From: REDI01 sp964586865
GTDB lineage: Bacteria; Myxococcota_A; UBA796; GCA-2862545
Direction of reading: 5' to 3'
NCBI GenBank assembly: GCA_964586865.1
Contig: CAZPJM010000002.1
Span: 4,919 to 68,918, forward strand
Length of the DNA: 64,000 nucleotides
Numbering within the stretch: position 1 is the first letter of the stretch; the number at the start of each line of letters is the position of its first letter. Below the pieces are notes generated by a model. That model was not told where the DNA came from. It made no database searches and was given only the letters and a program-made list of their open reading frames with translations. The position numbers were made by a program, and so were the translations under genes. Positions 26,871 to 35,785 of this stretch are shown here, piece after piece.

Positions 26871-27092
26871 ATGCGCACCCTCCTGATGCTGTCCACCCTG
26901 GCCCTGGCCGCCTGCGGCGCCACCAACCCCAACCAGGAGAACTACGACGCCGTCAAGCAGGAGTGGCGCGAGGCGAACGACTACGACGCCCACGGCGGTC
27001 ATGGCGGCGACCACGGCGACGACCACGGGAAGAAGGGCGACGACCACGGGAAGAAGGGCGACGACCACGGGAAGAAGGGCGACGACCACTGA
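26871..27092 (+). CDS. Small histidine-rich lipoprotein
   Basis: 73 residues. A lipoprotein signal peptide ends in L-A-A-C (Cys15), followed by a short charged region and a tail made of the heptapeptide G-D-D-H-G-K-K repeated three times plus G-D-D-H. The regularly spaced His and Asp could bind copper, zinc or nickel in the periplasm or at the outer membrane. GGAG lies nine bases before the ATG. It is divergent from the regulator gene and followed by two cytochrome lipoproteins. The metal role is inferred from composition only. Confidence 0.7.
   Translation: MRTLLMLSTLALAACGATNPNQENYDAVKQEWREANDYDAHGGHGGDHGDDHGKKGDDHGKKGDDHGKKGDDH
27015..27089 (+). repeat. 21-base tandem repeat encoding the His-rich tail
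   Basis: Three exact 21-base units (27015-27035, 27036-27056, 27057-27077) and a 12-base partial unit. Each codes for G-D-D-H-G-K-K. The units are identical at DNA level, so copy number could change by slippage. Confidence 0.85.
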
Positions 27093-27260
27093 GTCTCCCG
27101 CCCGTCGCCCGAACCGCCTCGGCCCCGCCACCCCACGGGGGGACAGGGCCGGGCCAGCCTCATCCTGGGGCTTCTTCCTTCGCTTCGTCCTGCTCCGAGC
27201 CGTCGGGGTCGTGAGCTCGGCCCGGCTTGGGTACGGTGTCGCCTCATGGAGGAGGCACCC

Positions 27261-27623
27261 ATGCGGACCCTGTCCTGGCTCATCGTCGTCCCACTCGCCC
27301 TGCTCGCCTGCAATGGCGACGACAACGGAGGCGGGGACACCGACCCCGAGGGCTTCACCCACCCCTCCCTCGACCTGACCGGCGACCCGGCGGCCGGGGC
27401 CGACGTCTACAGCAGCTCCTGCGCCTCCTGCCATGCCGCCGACGGCACGGGCGGTACCGGGAACGACCTCACCGCCTCGGTGCCCGGGCAGACCCGCGAG
27501 GAGCTCACCGAGATCCTGGTCGAGGGGATCGAAGGCACCTCGATGGTCTCCTACGACGACATCCTGTCGGACCAGGAGATGGCCGACGTGGTGGCCTACA
27601 TGCTCGACGAGTGGGGCTCGTAG
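27261..27623 (+). CDS. Lipoprotein c-type cytochrome (monoheme)
   Basis: 120 residues from an ATG following GGAGGAGG. The lipobox L-L-A-C is at about residue 17. An acidic Gly/Asp linker leads to a class I cytochrome c domain with heme site C-A-S-C-H (about 56-60) and a Met ligand candidate in T-S-M-V-S-Y. The C-terminal helix M-A-D-V-V-A-Y-M-L is typical. It would be tethered to a membrane facing the periplasm and shuttle electrons, possibly to the cbb3 oxidase encoded nearby. Confidence 0.88.
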   Translation: MRTLSWLIVVPLALLACNGDDNGGGDTDPEGFTHPSLDLTGDPAAGADVYSSSCASCHAADGTGGTGNDLTASVPGQTREELTEILVEGIEGTSMVSYDDILSDQEMADVVAYMLDEWGS

Positions 27624-27739
27624 GCCCGGGGAAGCGTCCCCTGCCCCACCATCCCCGATGACGCGCCGCACCCGTGCATGACACCGGGCGCGGCGCGCTC
27701 TAACGTCCGGCGACCCCGCGGTGCGGGGAAGGAGGCTGG

Positions 27740-28237
<498 letters not shown>

Positions 28238-28250
28238 CGGGGGGCCGGCC

Positions 28251-29120
28251 TCACCCGCCCGAGCCCCCGGGCGGGCGGCGCCAGGACACGAAGCCCCGGG
28301 CCTTGGGGTCGGGCTGGCAGGTCGGGCAGAAGAAGGCGTCGTGGCCCCGCACGCCCACCGTCCGGACGGTGTCGCCGCAGGTCGGGCAGGCCTCGCCCTT
28401 GCGGTTGCGGACCCGCAGGAAGTCCCGGACCTTCTCGTCGAGGGGCGGATCCCGGCGGGCGACCTCGGCGGTGGCCTCCCGCAGGGTCTCCACCATCGCC
28501 GCGTGCAGGCGACCCACCTCGTCCGCGTCGAGCTCCCGGCCCCGCCGCTTGGGGTGGATGCCGGCCCGGTGGAGGGCCTCGTCGGCATAGGCGTTCCCGA
28601 AGGCGTCGATGGCGGACTTGTCGAGGAGGACCAGCTTGATCTGGTCGCGACGCCGGCGCAGGAGGGCCCGAAGCGCCTCGGGGGTGAAGGCCTCCGGGTC
28701 CAGCACGTCGAGGCCGGCCGGGTGCCAGCCGGGGATCTGTTCCAGGCCATCGGTGGGCATGACGTAGACCTTGCCCATCTGCTTGTCATCGCGGTACCGG
28801 AGCTCCGGCCCCGCATCGAGCTGGAGCACCCAGCCCAGGGCCTTGCGGCGGCGGGTACCCGGCGCGGACAGGGTGAAGCGCCCGGCGAGCATGGGGTGGA
28901 TGGCCACCGTCACGTCGCCGGGGTCGAGGTCGAGCACCACGAAGTGCAGGTGCCGACGGACCCCGGTGACGACCCGATCCACCAGGGGCTCGGCGGGCTC
29001 GCCCGGCACGCCCTGGCGGAGCAGGACGGGGTTGCAGACGTCGACGCCCACGATGCGACGACCCGCCAGGGCCGCGTCGAGCTTGGGGATCACGTGGGCC
29101 AGATCGGGACGCTCGGGCAT
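28251..29120 (-). CDS. Fpg/Nei-family DNA glycosylase
   Basis: 289 residues from an ATG with GGAG upstream. The N-terminal M-P-E keeps the catalytic Pro and Glu of base-excision glycosylases/AP lyases. The H2TH region reads G-N-A-Y-A-D-E-A-L-H-R-A-G-I-H-P-K-R. The C-terminal zinc finger is C-P-T-C...C-P-T-C with the conserved Arg-Gly loop. The beta-hairpin Lys of Fpg (in R-G-K-Y-L) appears replaced by His59 (R-H-L-H-F), so damage specificity or activity may differ. It would remove oxidised bases from DNA. Confidence 0.87.
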   Translation of the reverse strand: MPERPDLAHVIPKLDAALAGRRIVGVDVCNPVLLRQGVPGEPAEPLVDRVVTGVRRHLHFVVLDLDPGDVTVAIHPMLAGRFTLSAPGTRRRKALGWVLQLDAGPELRYRDDKQMGKVYVMPTDGLEQIPGWHPAGLDVLDPEAFTPEALRALLRRRRDQIKLVLLDKSAIDAFGNAYADEALHRAGIHPKRRGRELDADEVGRLHAAMVETLREATAEVARRDPPLDEKVRDFLRVRNRKGEACPTCGDTVRTVGVRGHDAFFCPTCQPDPKARGFVSWRRPPGGSGG

Positions 29121-29190
29121 GCGGGCTCCGGGAGGCCCCCAGGGTAGCGTGGCCTCTCGGAGGCGACGGCCCCGCATCGGGGGGCGGGCC

Positions 29191-30594
29191 TCAGCCCAGG
29201 CCGGTCCGCGCCTCGAGCTCCCGGAGCCGGGCGTCGGCTTCGTCGACCCACGCCCGGACCCGCGGCTCGGCCAGCATCCGCCGCGGGGCCCCCACCTCGC
29301 CCACCACCCGCCCCCGGACCACCAGGGTGTGCAGGGCCGGCCCCACCGCCCCGAAGGCCAGCGCCCGCAGGGGCTCCCGGGAGGGCCACAGGGCCGGATG
29401 ACGACGATCCCACGCCGCCAGCGCGGCCCGGCACCCCGGGGCGATGCGCCCGGTGGGCAGGCGGGGATGGAGGCCGCCGGGGACCTCCCAGACCGTGGAG
29501 AGGGCGGCGGCGGGCTCGGCGAAGGGGCGGCCGTCGTCCCAGCGCGCCCGTCGGTCGGCCTCGCGGGCCACGGTGGCGGCCGGCACGTCCCGGTCCAGGT
29601 GCTGCCGCAGGTCCCGGTCGAAGGTGGTGGCAAAGGCGGCGGCGTGCCCCAGCAGGAGCAGCTCGCGCTGCACATCCATGCCGTCGTTGCAGGCCCCGGC
29701 GTCGGTGCCGAGGGCCACCGGGAATCCATCCCCCGACCAGGCCGCCACGTGGGCGGGCACGGCGAACTGGAGCTGGGAGGCGGGGGTGTGCACCAGGACG
29801 TCCCGGGCGGGGTCGAGCCGGGTCCGATCCCGGGCGGAGACGTGGATCCCGTGGACCACCATCACCCGGGGCACCCCCTCCAGCGTGCCCTCGGCCACCA
29901 GCCGGGCCACCGGGCTCGCGAAGCCCCGCTCCCGGGCCCGCGCCACCTCCTCGCCGGACTGGGCCACGTGGACGTGCACGGGCAGGCCCAGATCGCGCGC
30001 CACCGCCGTGAGCCGCGCCCAGAGCCCGGCGCTCACCGTGTCGGTGGCGTGAGGGCCCAGCGCCACCGCGATTCCGTCGCGGTCGGCCGCGTGCAGGTCG
30101 ACCGCCTCCTGGAGGGAGGCCTCGGCCGCCCCACTCCCGGGCCCGGAGAGATCCTGGAGGGTGGGGGCCACGACCCCGTCCAGGCCCACGTCGTCCAGGG
30201 CGTCCGCCACGTCGCCGGCCGCGTAGTAGTGGTCGAAGACGGCCCCGGCCCCCGACAGGAGGCACTCGAGGGCGCCCATCCGGGCGAAGGCCCGCACGTC
30301 GGCGGGCTCGAGGGCGGCCTCCAGCCCGAACCAGAGATCCTCCACCACGTTCCCGCGCCGCGCGGCATCACCGCCCAGGCCCCGCAGGGACGACATGGCC
30401 AGGTGGGTGTGGGCATTGACGAAGGCGGGGGCCAGAAGGGTGCCGGTCAGGTCCACATCGCCGAGGGACGGCGCCGCGCCGGCCTCCACCGCCGTGATCC
30501 AGCCGCCCTCGCAGCGCACCCGGGCCGGCCCGATCCGGGGGCCATCGGGGCCGGGCAGCACGACCGCATCGCTCGCCAGCACCAGGGGGGTCAC
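29191..30594 (-). CDS. Amidohydrolase, cytosine deaminase/SAH-MTA deaminase-like
   Basis: 467 residues from a GTG with GGAGG. Metal and catalytic motifs of the amidohydrolase superfamily are in order: N-A-H-T-H-L-A-M-S (about 60), H-V-H-V-A-Q-S with the catalytic Glu shortly after (S-G-E-E), V-V-H-G-I-H, and G-T-D-A-G-A-C-N-D. This pattern matches aminohydrolases that deaminate purine-type or guanidine substrates using one zinc or iron. The substrate is not determinable. No operon partner is evident; it lies 46 bases downstream of ccoS. Confidence 0.85.
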   Translation of the reverse strand: MTPLVLASDAVVLPGPDGPRIGPARVRCEGGWITAVEAGAAPSLGDVDLTGTLLAPAFVNAHTHLAMSSLRGLGGDAARRGNVVEDLWFGLEAALEPADVRAFARMGALECLLSGAGAVFDHYYAAGDVADALDDVGLDGVVAPTLQDLSGPGSGAAEASLQEAVDLHAADRDGIAVALGPHATDTVSAGLWARLTAVARDLGLPVHVHVAQSGEEVARARERGFASPVARLVAEGTLEGVPRVMVVHGIHVSARDRTRLDPARDVLVHTPASQLQFAVPAHVAAWSGDGFPVALGTDAGACNDGMDVQRELLLLGHAAAFATTFDRDLRQHLDRDVPAATVAREADRRARWDDGRPFAEPAAALSTVWEVPGGLHPRLPTGRIAPGCRAALAAWDRRHPALWPSREPLRALAFGAVGPALHTLVVRGRVVGEVGAPRRMLAEPRVRAWVDEADARLRELEARTGLG

Positions 30595-30640
30595 GTCGCC
30601 TCCACCGGGAGCCTAGCCGAGACGCGGGGTGCGGGGTCGC

Positions 30641-30781
30641 CTACTCCTCGTCGCGCAGCATCCGCTGGGGGGCGTCGTCCAGGTCGTCGAACTGGCCCTG
30701 GCCCACGGCCCACACGAAGAGGGCCACGAAGGCGCCGCCGAGCACGAGGGCGATGGGCAGCAGGAAGTAGAGGGCGGTCAT
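30641..30781 (-). CDS. ccoS: cbb3 oxidase maturation protein CcoS
   Basis: 46 residues: one N-terminal membrane helix (L-Y-F-L-L-P-I-A-L-V-L-G-G-A-F-V-A-L-F-V-W-A-V) followed by G-Q-F-D-D-L-D-D-A-P-Q-R-M-L, the signature of CcoS/FixS. The family is needed for cofactor insertion into cbb3 oxidase. The ATG overlaps the ccoI stop as ATGA (30778-30781). It is the last gene of the cco operon. Confidence 0.93.
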   Translation of the reverse strand: MTALYFLLPIALVLGGAFVALFVWAVGQGQFDDLDDAPQRMLRDEE

Positions 30782-33165
30782 GCGGCCTCCAGGAGGGCGC
30801 GCGGGGGGGAGGAGGGGGCGGGCCGGACCCGGCGGGCCTCGGCGCGACGGACCTTGCGCTCGATCCCCAGGGCGCCGGCGATGACCAGGGCGCTGGAGAG
30901 GGGCATGAGGACGGCGGCCACCAGGGGGTTCACCAGCCCCAGGGCCGCCGCGGAGACGGCCACCACGTTGTAGACGAGGCTGCGGGTGATGTTGGTGCGC
31001 ACCGCCCGCCGGGCGATCCGCGCCACCCGGGTCGCCGCCGCCACCGGCGCCAGGGCCTGCTGGCCCACCACGCCGTCGGCCACCAGGACCGAGCTGGCGG
31101 CACCGGTGCCCATGGCCAGGCCCACGTCGGCGGCGGCCAGGGCGGGGCCGTCGTTGAGCCCATCGCCCACGAAGAGCACCCGGTGCCCGGCGGCCTGCCG
31201 GGCCTCGATCCAGGCCACCTTGGCGTCGGGGGTGCAGCGGGCGTGGACCCGGCCGATCCCGGCCTCGGCGGCGATGGCCTCGGCCACGGGCGCCTTGTCG
31301 CCGGTCAGCAGCACCGGATCCAGCCCCTGGCCCCGCAGGTCGGCCACCGCTCCGGGCGCATCGGAGCGCCGCCGGTCCCGCAGCCGGATGCGGCCCAGCT
31401 CCACCCGGCCCTCGCCGAGACCGCCCAGGGTGCCCGCCGCCAGGCGCCACAAGACCACCTCGCCGGGCTCGCCGGCCCGGAGGAAGAGCCGGGTCCCGTC
31501 GACCTCGCCGTCGATGCCGAGGCCGGCCTGCTCGGTGACGCGCACCCCCACCGGGATGGGGATCCCCCGGGCGGTGGCGGCCTGCACGATGGCGCAGGCC
31601 ACGGGATGGGCCGAGTGGCGCTCCAGGCCGGCGGCCAGGCGCAGGACGCCGTCCTCGGCCGCGACCACCTCGGGCACGCCCCCGGTCACGGTGCCGGTCT
31701 TGTCGAGGGCGACGGTGTCGACCTCGGCCAGCTCGAGGAGCGCCCCCCCGGACCGCAGCACCGCCCCCCGGCGGGCAGCGGCGCCGAGCCCCGCCGCCGA
31801 GGCCAGGGGCATGGAGAGGCCCAGGGCGCAGGGGCAGGCGGTGACGAGCACCGCCACGGCGACCTGGAGCCCCGTGTCGGGGCCGACCAGCCAGGCCCAG
31901 GTCCCGAAGGCCAGGCCGGCCACGACCAGGGTGGCGGCCACGAAGGTGGGGGCGAGACGATCCACCGCCGACGGGCCCGCCCCCCGGTCGGTGGCGGCCT
32001 GGAGCTGGCGGGCCATCCGGGCGCCCACCGTGTCGGCCCCGACGGCCTCGACCCGCACGGTGACCGCGCCGGCCTCGACCACCGCCCCGGCCACGACCCG
32101 ATCGCCGTCGCCCACCGCCACCGCCTCGGCCTCGCCGGTGACCAGGGCCATCTGGACCTGGGCCGCGCCGCCCGAGACGCGCCCATCGGCCGGGACCTCC
32201 TCGCCGGCGCCCACCTCGACCCGGTCGCCGATGGCGAGCTCCTGGACCGCCACGTCCTCCACGCCGGTCGGGGTGACGCGCCGGGCGCGCCCGGGCAGCC
32301 GGGCCGCCAGGGCCGAGGCCGCCTCGCCCGCGCGCTTGCGCCCCCGGGCCTCGAGGAAGCGCCCGCCCAGCAGCAAGGCGATGAGCATGGTCAGGCTGTC
32401 CAGGTAGGTGTCGGCGTGGAGCCAGGTGGCGGCGACGCCGTGGACGAAGAGCACGCCGATGGCCAGGGCGATGGGCAGATCCATGTGCAGGACCCGGTGC
32501 CGCAGCCCGTTCCAGGCTCCCTGGAAGAAGGGGGCCGCCGCCCAGGTGACCGCCGGCGTCGCCAGCACGAGCTGGGTCCACCGCAGGAGCTGGGCGTGGC
32601 CGTCCGCCATGCCCTCCCACCAGCCGGCGTACAGGCTGGCCGACAGCAGCATGACGTTGCCGGCCACGAAGGCGGCGAGCCCCAGGCGCACCAGCAGGTC
32701 CCGGTCCCCACGGGAGAGGGCGTCGGCGGGGCGCGGCCGGTAGCCGAGGGCCGCCACCCGGTGCACCACCCCGCCCAGGTCCACCCGGGCCGGGTCGAAC
32801 CGGACCGTCGCCCGCCCGCTGGCGTAGCTCACGTGTGCGTCCAGGACGCCGTCGGTGCGGTGCAGGACCTGCTCGGTGACCCAGGTGCACGAGGCGCACC
32901 GCAGGCCATCCAGCGCGAAGGTGGCCTGGCAGGTGCCGTCGCGAAGGCCCTCCACCGGCAGCGCCTCCCAGTCCACCCGCCGGTCCGAGGGGCGGGGCGC
33001 CGGGGCCTCGCGCTCCTCGTAGTAGCGCTCCAGGCCGGCCCCGCTGATGATCCGCGCCGCCAGCTCGCAGCCGGCGCAGCAGTACACATCGGCCTCGCCC
33101 TCGACGGGCAGACCGCAGTGCGGGCACTGGGCCGTCACACCGGCCCGGCGGGGATCCAGGTTCAC
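30778..33165 (-). CDS. ccoI: Copper-transporting P1B-type ATPase CcoI (FixI)
   Basis: 795 residues from a GTG at 33165 with GGAG upstream; the frame runs further to 33186. The N-terminal Cys cluster (C-P-H-C-G, then C-C-A-G-C-E) precedes an HMA domain with C-A-S-C. Membrane helices flank the T-A-C-P-C-A-L-G ion-site motif. D-K-T-G-T-V-T, H-S-A-H-P and G-D-G-L-N-D-G-P-A-L mark the catalytic cycle; the actuator motif is V-T-G-E-A, in place of the usual T-G-E. It exports Cu(I) for the CuB centre of cbb3 oxidase. N-terminal C-C-A-G-C is typical of CcoI rather than CopA. Confidence 0.94.
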   Translation of the reverse strand: MNLDPRRAGVTAQCPHCGLPVEGEADVYCCAGCELAARIISGAGLERYYEEREAPAPRPSDRRVDWEALPVEGLRDGTCQATFALDGLRCASCTWVTEQVLHRTDGVLDAHVSYASGRATVRFDPARVDLGGVVHRVAALGYRPRPADALSRGDRDLLVRLGLAAFVAGNVMLLSASLYAGWWEGMADGHAQLLRWTQLVLATPAVTWAAAPFFQGAWNGLRHRVLHMDLPIALAIGVLFVHGVAATWLHADTYLDSLTMLIALLLGGRFLEARGRKRAGEAASALAARLPGRARRVTPTGVEDVAVQELAIGDRVEVGAGEEVPADGRVSGGAAQVQMALVTGEAEAVAVGDGDRVVAGAVVEAGAVTVRVEAVGADTVGARMARQLQAATDRGAGPSAVDRLAPTFVAATLVVAGLAFGTWAWLVGPDTGLQVAVAVLVTACPCALGLSMPLASAAGLGAAARRGAVLRSGGALLELAEVDTVALDKTGTVTGGVPEVVAAEDGVLRLAAGLERHSAHPVACAIVQAATARGIPIPVGVRVTEQAGLGIDGEVDGTRLFLRAGEPGEVVLWRLAAGTLGGLGEGRVELGRIRLRDRRRSDAPGAVADLRGQGLDPVLLTGDKAPVAEAIAAEAGIGRVHARCTPDAKVAWIEARQAAGHRVLFVGDGLNDGPALAAADVGLAMGTGAASSVLVADGVVGQQALAPVAAATRVARIARRAVRTNITRSLVYNVVAVSAAALGLVNPLVAAVLMPLSSALVIAGALGIERKVRRAEARRVRPAPSSPPRALLEAA

Positions 33166-33202
33166 GCGGGCTCCAGGAGGGCCCACCGGCTCCCCTCGGC
33201 GA

Positions 33203-33331
33203 TCACCGGTGCTGGGTGTTCGCGTACGAGGGGAGCGGCGCCTCGTGGGTCGAGACGGCCAGGTAGATGAAGATGCCGTCGACGAGGAAGAGGATGGCGA
33301 AGCCGATGGCGATGGCGATGGGCCAGCGCAT
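33203..33331 (-). CDS. Mini FixH/CcoH-like membrane protein
   Basis: 42 residues read from the ATG at 33331: a membrane helix beginning M-R-W-P-I-A-I-A-I-G-F-A-I-L-F-L-V, then I-Y-L-A-V-S-T-H-E-A-P-L and a short polar tail. The position between ccoG and ccoI, and the helix followed by A-V-S-T, match the N-terminus of FixH/CcoH, which is normally about 150 residues with a periplasmic domain. That domain is missing here. The start is 2 bases after the ccoG stop. Confidence 0.72.
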   Translation of the reverse strand: MRWPIAIAIGFAILFLVDGIFIYLAVSTHEAPLPSYANTQHR

Positions 33332-33333
33332 GC

Positions 33334-34698
33334 CTAGCCTCCGTGGGGAAGGGTCGAGGTGGGGGTGATGCGGGCCGCGGGGCCCTTGAAGGTGGTCTTC
33401 AGATCCACGTGCTCCTCACCGCCGTGGACGGTGACCGTGAAGGGCATGGTGCGGCGGGCCGACTCGGCCGGGAGCCGCACGATGAGCGGCACGGTCCGGG
33501 ACTCGGTGGCGTCGAGGGTGAAGGTCGGCACCTGCACCTCGGGGTCGGGCAGGCCCGTCACCTCGACCCGGTAGGGCGTGTCCACGCCCTGGGCGTCGTT
33601 GTTGGCGACCCGGAGCATGTAGGTGTTGCGCACCATGCCATCCGCGTCCACGACGAAGTGGGTGCCGGGGGCCCGGTTCACCGAGGCCTCGATGGAGACG
33701 TGGGTGAGCAGGAGCGTGATCATGACCCCGGCGAGGGTGGTCAGGAGCCCGGCGTAGACCAGGGTCCGGGGCCGGATGAGCCGCAGCTTCTCCGTCTCGC
33801 CCGCGTCACGGGCCTCGGTGCTGTACCGGACCAGGCTCTCGTGGCCGAAGCGGCCCATGACCGACTCGCAGGCATCGATGCAGCGGGCGCAGGAGATGCA
33901 CTCGAGTTGGAGCCCGTCGCGGATGTCGATGCCCTGGGGGCAGACCACCACGCACTTGTTGCAGTCGATGCAGCCGCCGGCCTGGGCCTGCTTCTTGCCC
34001 TTCTTGCGGGGCTCGCCGCGCTGGGCGTCGTAGCTGATGGTCAGCGAGTGCTTGTCCATCATGGCGCCCTGGAAGCGGGCGTAGGGGCAGATGTAGTTGC
34101 AGGCCTGCTCCCGGAACCAGGCGAAGTCGGTGAACCACAGCCCGGTGAAGGCCAGCACCAGCCCGTAGTCCCAGGGTCCGGCCTGGAAGGTCCAGATCTC
34201 GTAGGCGCCGGCGAACCACTGGCCGAAGGACATGGAGATGAAGAAGGCCACCGCCAGGAAGGCCGCCCACTTGCCGCCCTTGCGCCAGATCTTGTCCCAG
34301 GTCCAGGGGCCGGCATCGCGCTGCTTGCGCTTGCTGCGATCCCCCTCGAAGAACTTCTCGATGGGCCGGACCCACTCCTCGAGGAGCACGGTCTGGGGGC
34401 AGATGTAGCCGCACCACACCCGCCCGAGCAGCGCGGTGATGAAGAAGAGCAGGAAGGCGGCCGACATGCCCAGCAGGGCGATGAACAGGCCGTCGGTGGC
34501 GGTGAAGATCTCGCCGAACAGGTAGAGCCGCCGGTCCGGCAGGTCGAGTCGGACCGCCGGGTGCCCGCCGATGTAGATCCACGGGACCACGATGAGGAAG
34601 AGGTGGAAGCCGAGCGCACTCCAGCGGTGCGCCTTCTGGAAGGTGCCCTTGATGGACTGGGGGTAGACCCACTCGCGAACGCCGGAGAAGATGGCCAT
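33334..34698 (-). CDS. ccoG: cbb3 assembly ferredoxin-like membrane protein CcoG (RdxA/FixG)
   Basis: 454 residues from an ATG with AAGGAG. Five or so membrane helices carry C-G-Y-I-C-P-Q-T-V and C-N-Y-I-C-P-Y-A-R. Two 4Fe-4S motifs lie at about 255-300 (C-I-D-C-N-K-C-V-V-V-C-P and C-I-S-C-A-R-C-I-D-A-C). A C-terminal Ig-like periplasmic domain follows the last helix. CcoG is a copper reductase thought to provide Cu(I) for cbb3 assembly. It lies 5 bases from the ccoP stop. Confidence 0.94.
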   Translation of the reverse strand: MAIFSGVREWVYPQSIKGTFQKAHRWSALGFHLFLIVVPWIYIGGHPAVRLDLPDRRLYLFGEIFTATDGLFIALLGMSAAFLLFFITALLGRVWCGYICPQTVLLEEWVRPIEKFFEGDRSKRKQRDAGPWTWDKIWRKGGKWAAFLAVAFFISMSFGQWFAGAYEIWTFQAGPWDYGLVLAFTGLWFTDFAWFREQACNYICPYARFQGAMMDKHSLTISYDAQRGEPRKKGKKQAQAGGCIDCNKCVVVCPQGIDIRDGLQLECISCARCIDACESVMGRFGHESLVRYSTEARDAGETEKLRLIRPRTLVYAGLLTTLAGVMITLLLTHVSIEASVNRAPGTHFVVDADGMVRNTYMLRVANNDAQGVDTPYRVEVTGLPDPEVQVPTFTLDATESRTVPLIVRLPAESARRTMPFTVTVHGGEEHVDLKTTFKGPAARITPTSTLPHGG

Positions 34699-34703
34699 GG
34701 TGA

Positions 34704-35591
34704 CTACTCCTTCGCAGTCTTGCTGTAGACGAAGGCCGAGACCTGCTGGACGCCCTCGTCGCCGAGCACGGGGCCCCAGGCGATCATCGCCTTGCCGGGC
34801 ACGCCGTTGTTCACGACCTCGAGGATGTCTTCGAGCTGGCCGCCGTGGATCCACTCGTCGTCGATGAGGTTGGGCCCCACCTCGCCGGTGAGGTCGGGCT
34901 TGTGGCAGGCGGCGCAGTTGGTCTGGAAGACCTGCTCGCCCTGGGCGATCATGTCGTCCGTGACCTGATCGGGCGCCAGCGTCGGCGCCGCGCCGTCGGT
35001 GGCCGGGTCGGCGCTGGCCATGGTGGTGTCGCCATCATCGGCGGTGCCCTCGTCGGCGACCTCGGGGGCCTCGGCCGAGGCCTCGCCGGGCGCCAGGGCC
35101 CCTCCGTGGCTCACCACGAAGGCCGCCACCTTGGAGATCTTGTCGGGCCCCAGGATGGGCCCCCAGGCCGGCATGCCCTTGGCGCCCACACCCTCGGTGA
35201 TGGTGTGGATGATCCCCTCGGGGGTGCCGTCGTGGATCCAGACCTTGTCAGCCAGGTTCGGGCCGATCCCGCCCTCGAGGGCAGCGCCGTGGCACGAGGC
35301 GCAGTTGGCCGCGAAGAGCTCCTCGCCGGCGGCGATGTCGGCCGGGTCGGTGCTCACCGCCGCGATCCGGCCCGCGTCGGGCCAGCGCTCCCGCGCCTCT
35401 TCCAGCTGGGCCTCGTAGGCCTGGGCCTGGGAGCGATTCGAGATGAAGTGGTACTCGATGGCGTAGCCGATCCCGAACAGGGTCGTGAAGATGAACAGCC
35501 CGATCCACCAGTCCGGGAGCGGGTTGTCGTACTCCTCGATGCCGTCGTTGTCGGCGGCGTGCCCCATCTTCTGGTCGTACTTCTTGCTCAC
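34704..35591 (-). CDS. ccoP: cbb3 cytochrome c oxidase subunit III (diheme CcoP)
   Basis: 295 residues. The N-terminus D-G-I-E-E-Y-D-N-P-L-P-D-W-W and one membrane helix are CcoP hallmarks. Two cytochrome c domains follow, with heme sites C-A-S-C-H (about 94) and C-A-A-C-H (about 227) and Met ligands in K-G-M-P-A-W and K-A-M-I-A-W. An acidic Ala/Asp/Glu linker of about 45 residues separates them, longer than usual. It receives electrons from periplasmic cytochromes. ATGA overlap with ccoQ. Confidence 0.95.
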   Translation of the reverse strand: MSKKYDQKMGHAADNDGIEEYDNPLPDWWIGLFIFTTLFGIGYAIEYHFISNRSQAQAYEAQLEEARERWPDAGRIAAVSTDPADIAAGEELFAANCASCHGAALEGGIGPNLADKVWIHDGTPEGIIHTITEGVGAKGMPAWGPILGPDKISKVAAFVVSHGGALAPGEASAEAPEVADEGTADDGDTTMASADPATDGAAPTLAPDQVTDDMIAQGEQVFQTNCAACHKPDLTGEVGPNLIDDEWIHGGQLEDILEVVNNGVPGKAMIAWGPVLGDEGVQQVSAFVYSKTAKE

Positions 35592-35785
35592 GAGACACCC
35601 CCGTCCGGGTCGTCGAGGTCGAAGGGAAGGTTGGCGGCGTGCTCCATGGACTCCTTGCGCGACAGGAGCGCGTACAGGATCCAGGAGACGAAGACCACCA
35701 CGGACATCACCGTGACGACGGCGCCGATCCAGGTATAGGAGGCCGCGGCGGCCCCCTCCTTCAGCACGAAGGCGATGGCCATCAT
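35588..35785 (-). CDS. ccoQ: cbb3 oxidase small subunit CcoQ-like
   Basis: 65 residues with one membrane helix (W-I-G-A-V-V-T-V-M-S-V-V-V-F-V-S-W-I-L-Y-A) and an acidic tail with N-L-P-F-D-L-D-D-P-D. CcoQ/FixQ proteins are 50-70 residues, sit between ccoO and ccoP and stabilise the complex. Both ends overlap neighbours by ATGA (35782-35785 and 35588-35591). Confidence 0.85.
   Translation of the reverse strand: MMAIAFVLKEGAAAASYTWIGAVVTVMSVVVFVSWILYALLSRKESMEHAANLPFDLDDPDGGVS

Noticed and set aside
27093..27260. Sigma-54 element before the first cytochrome lipoprotein
   Set aside because: GG and GC pairs such as those around 27165-27185 do not have the required ten-base spacing, so the cytochromes are not assigned to the regulon.
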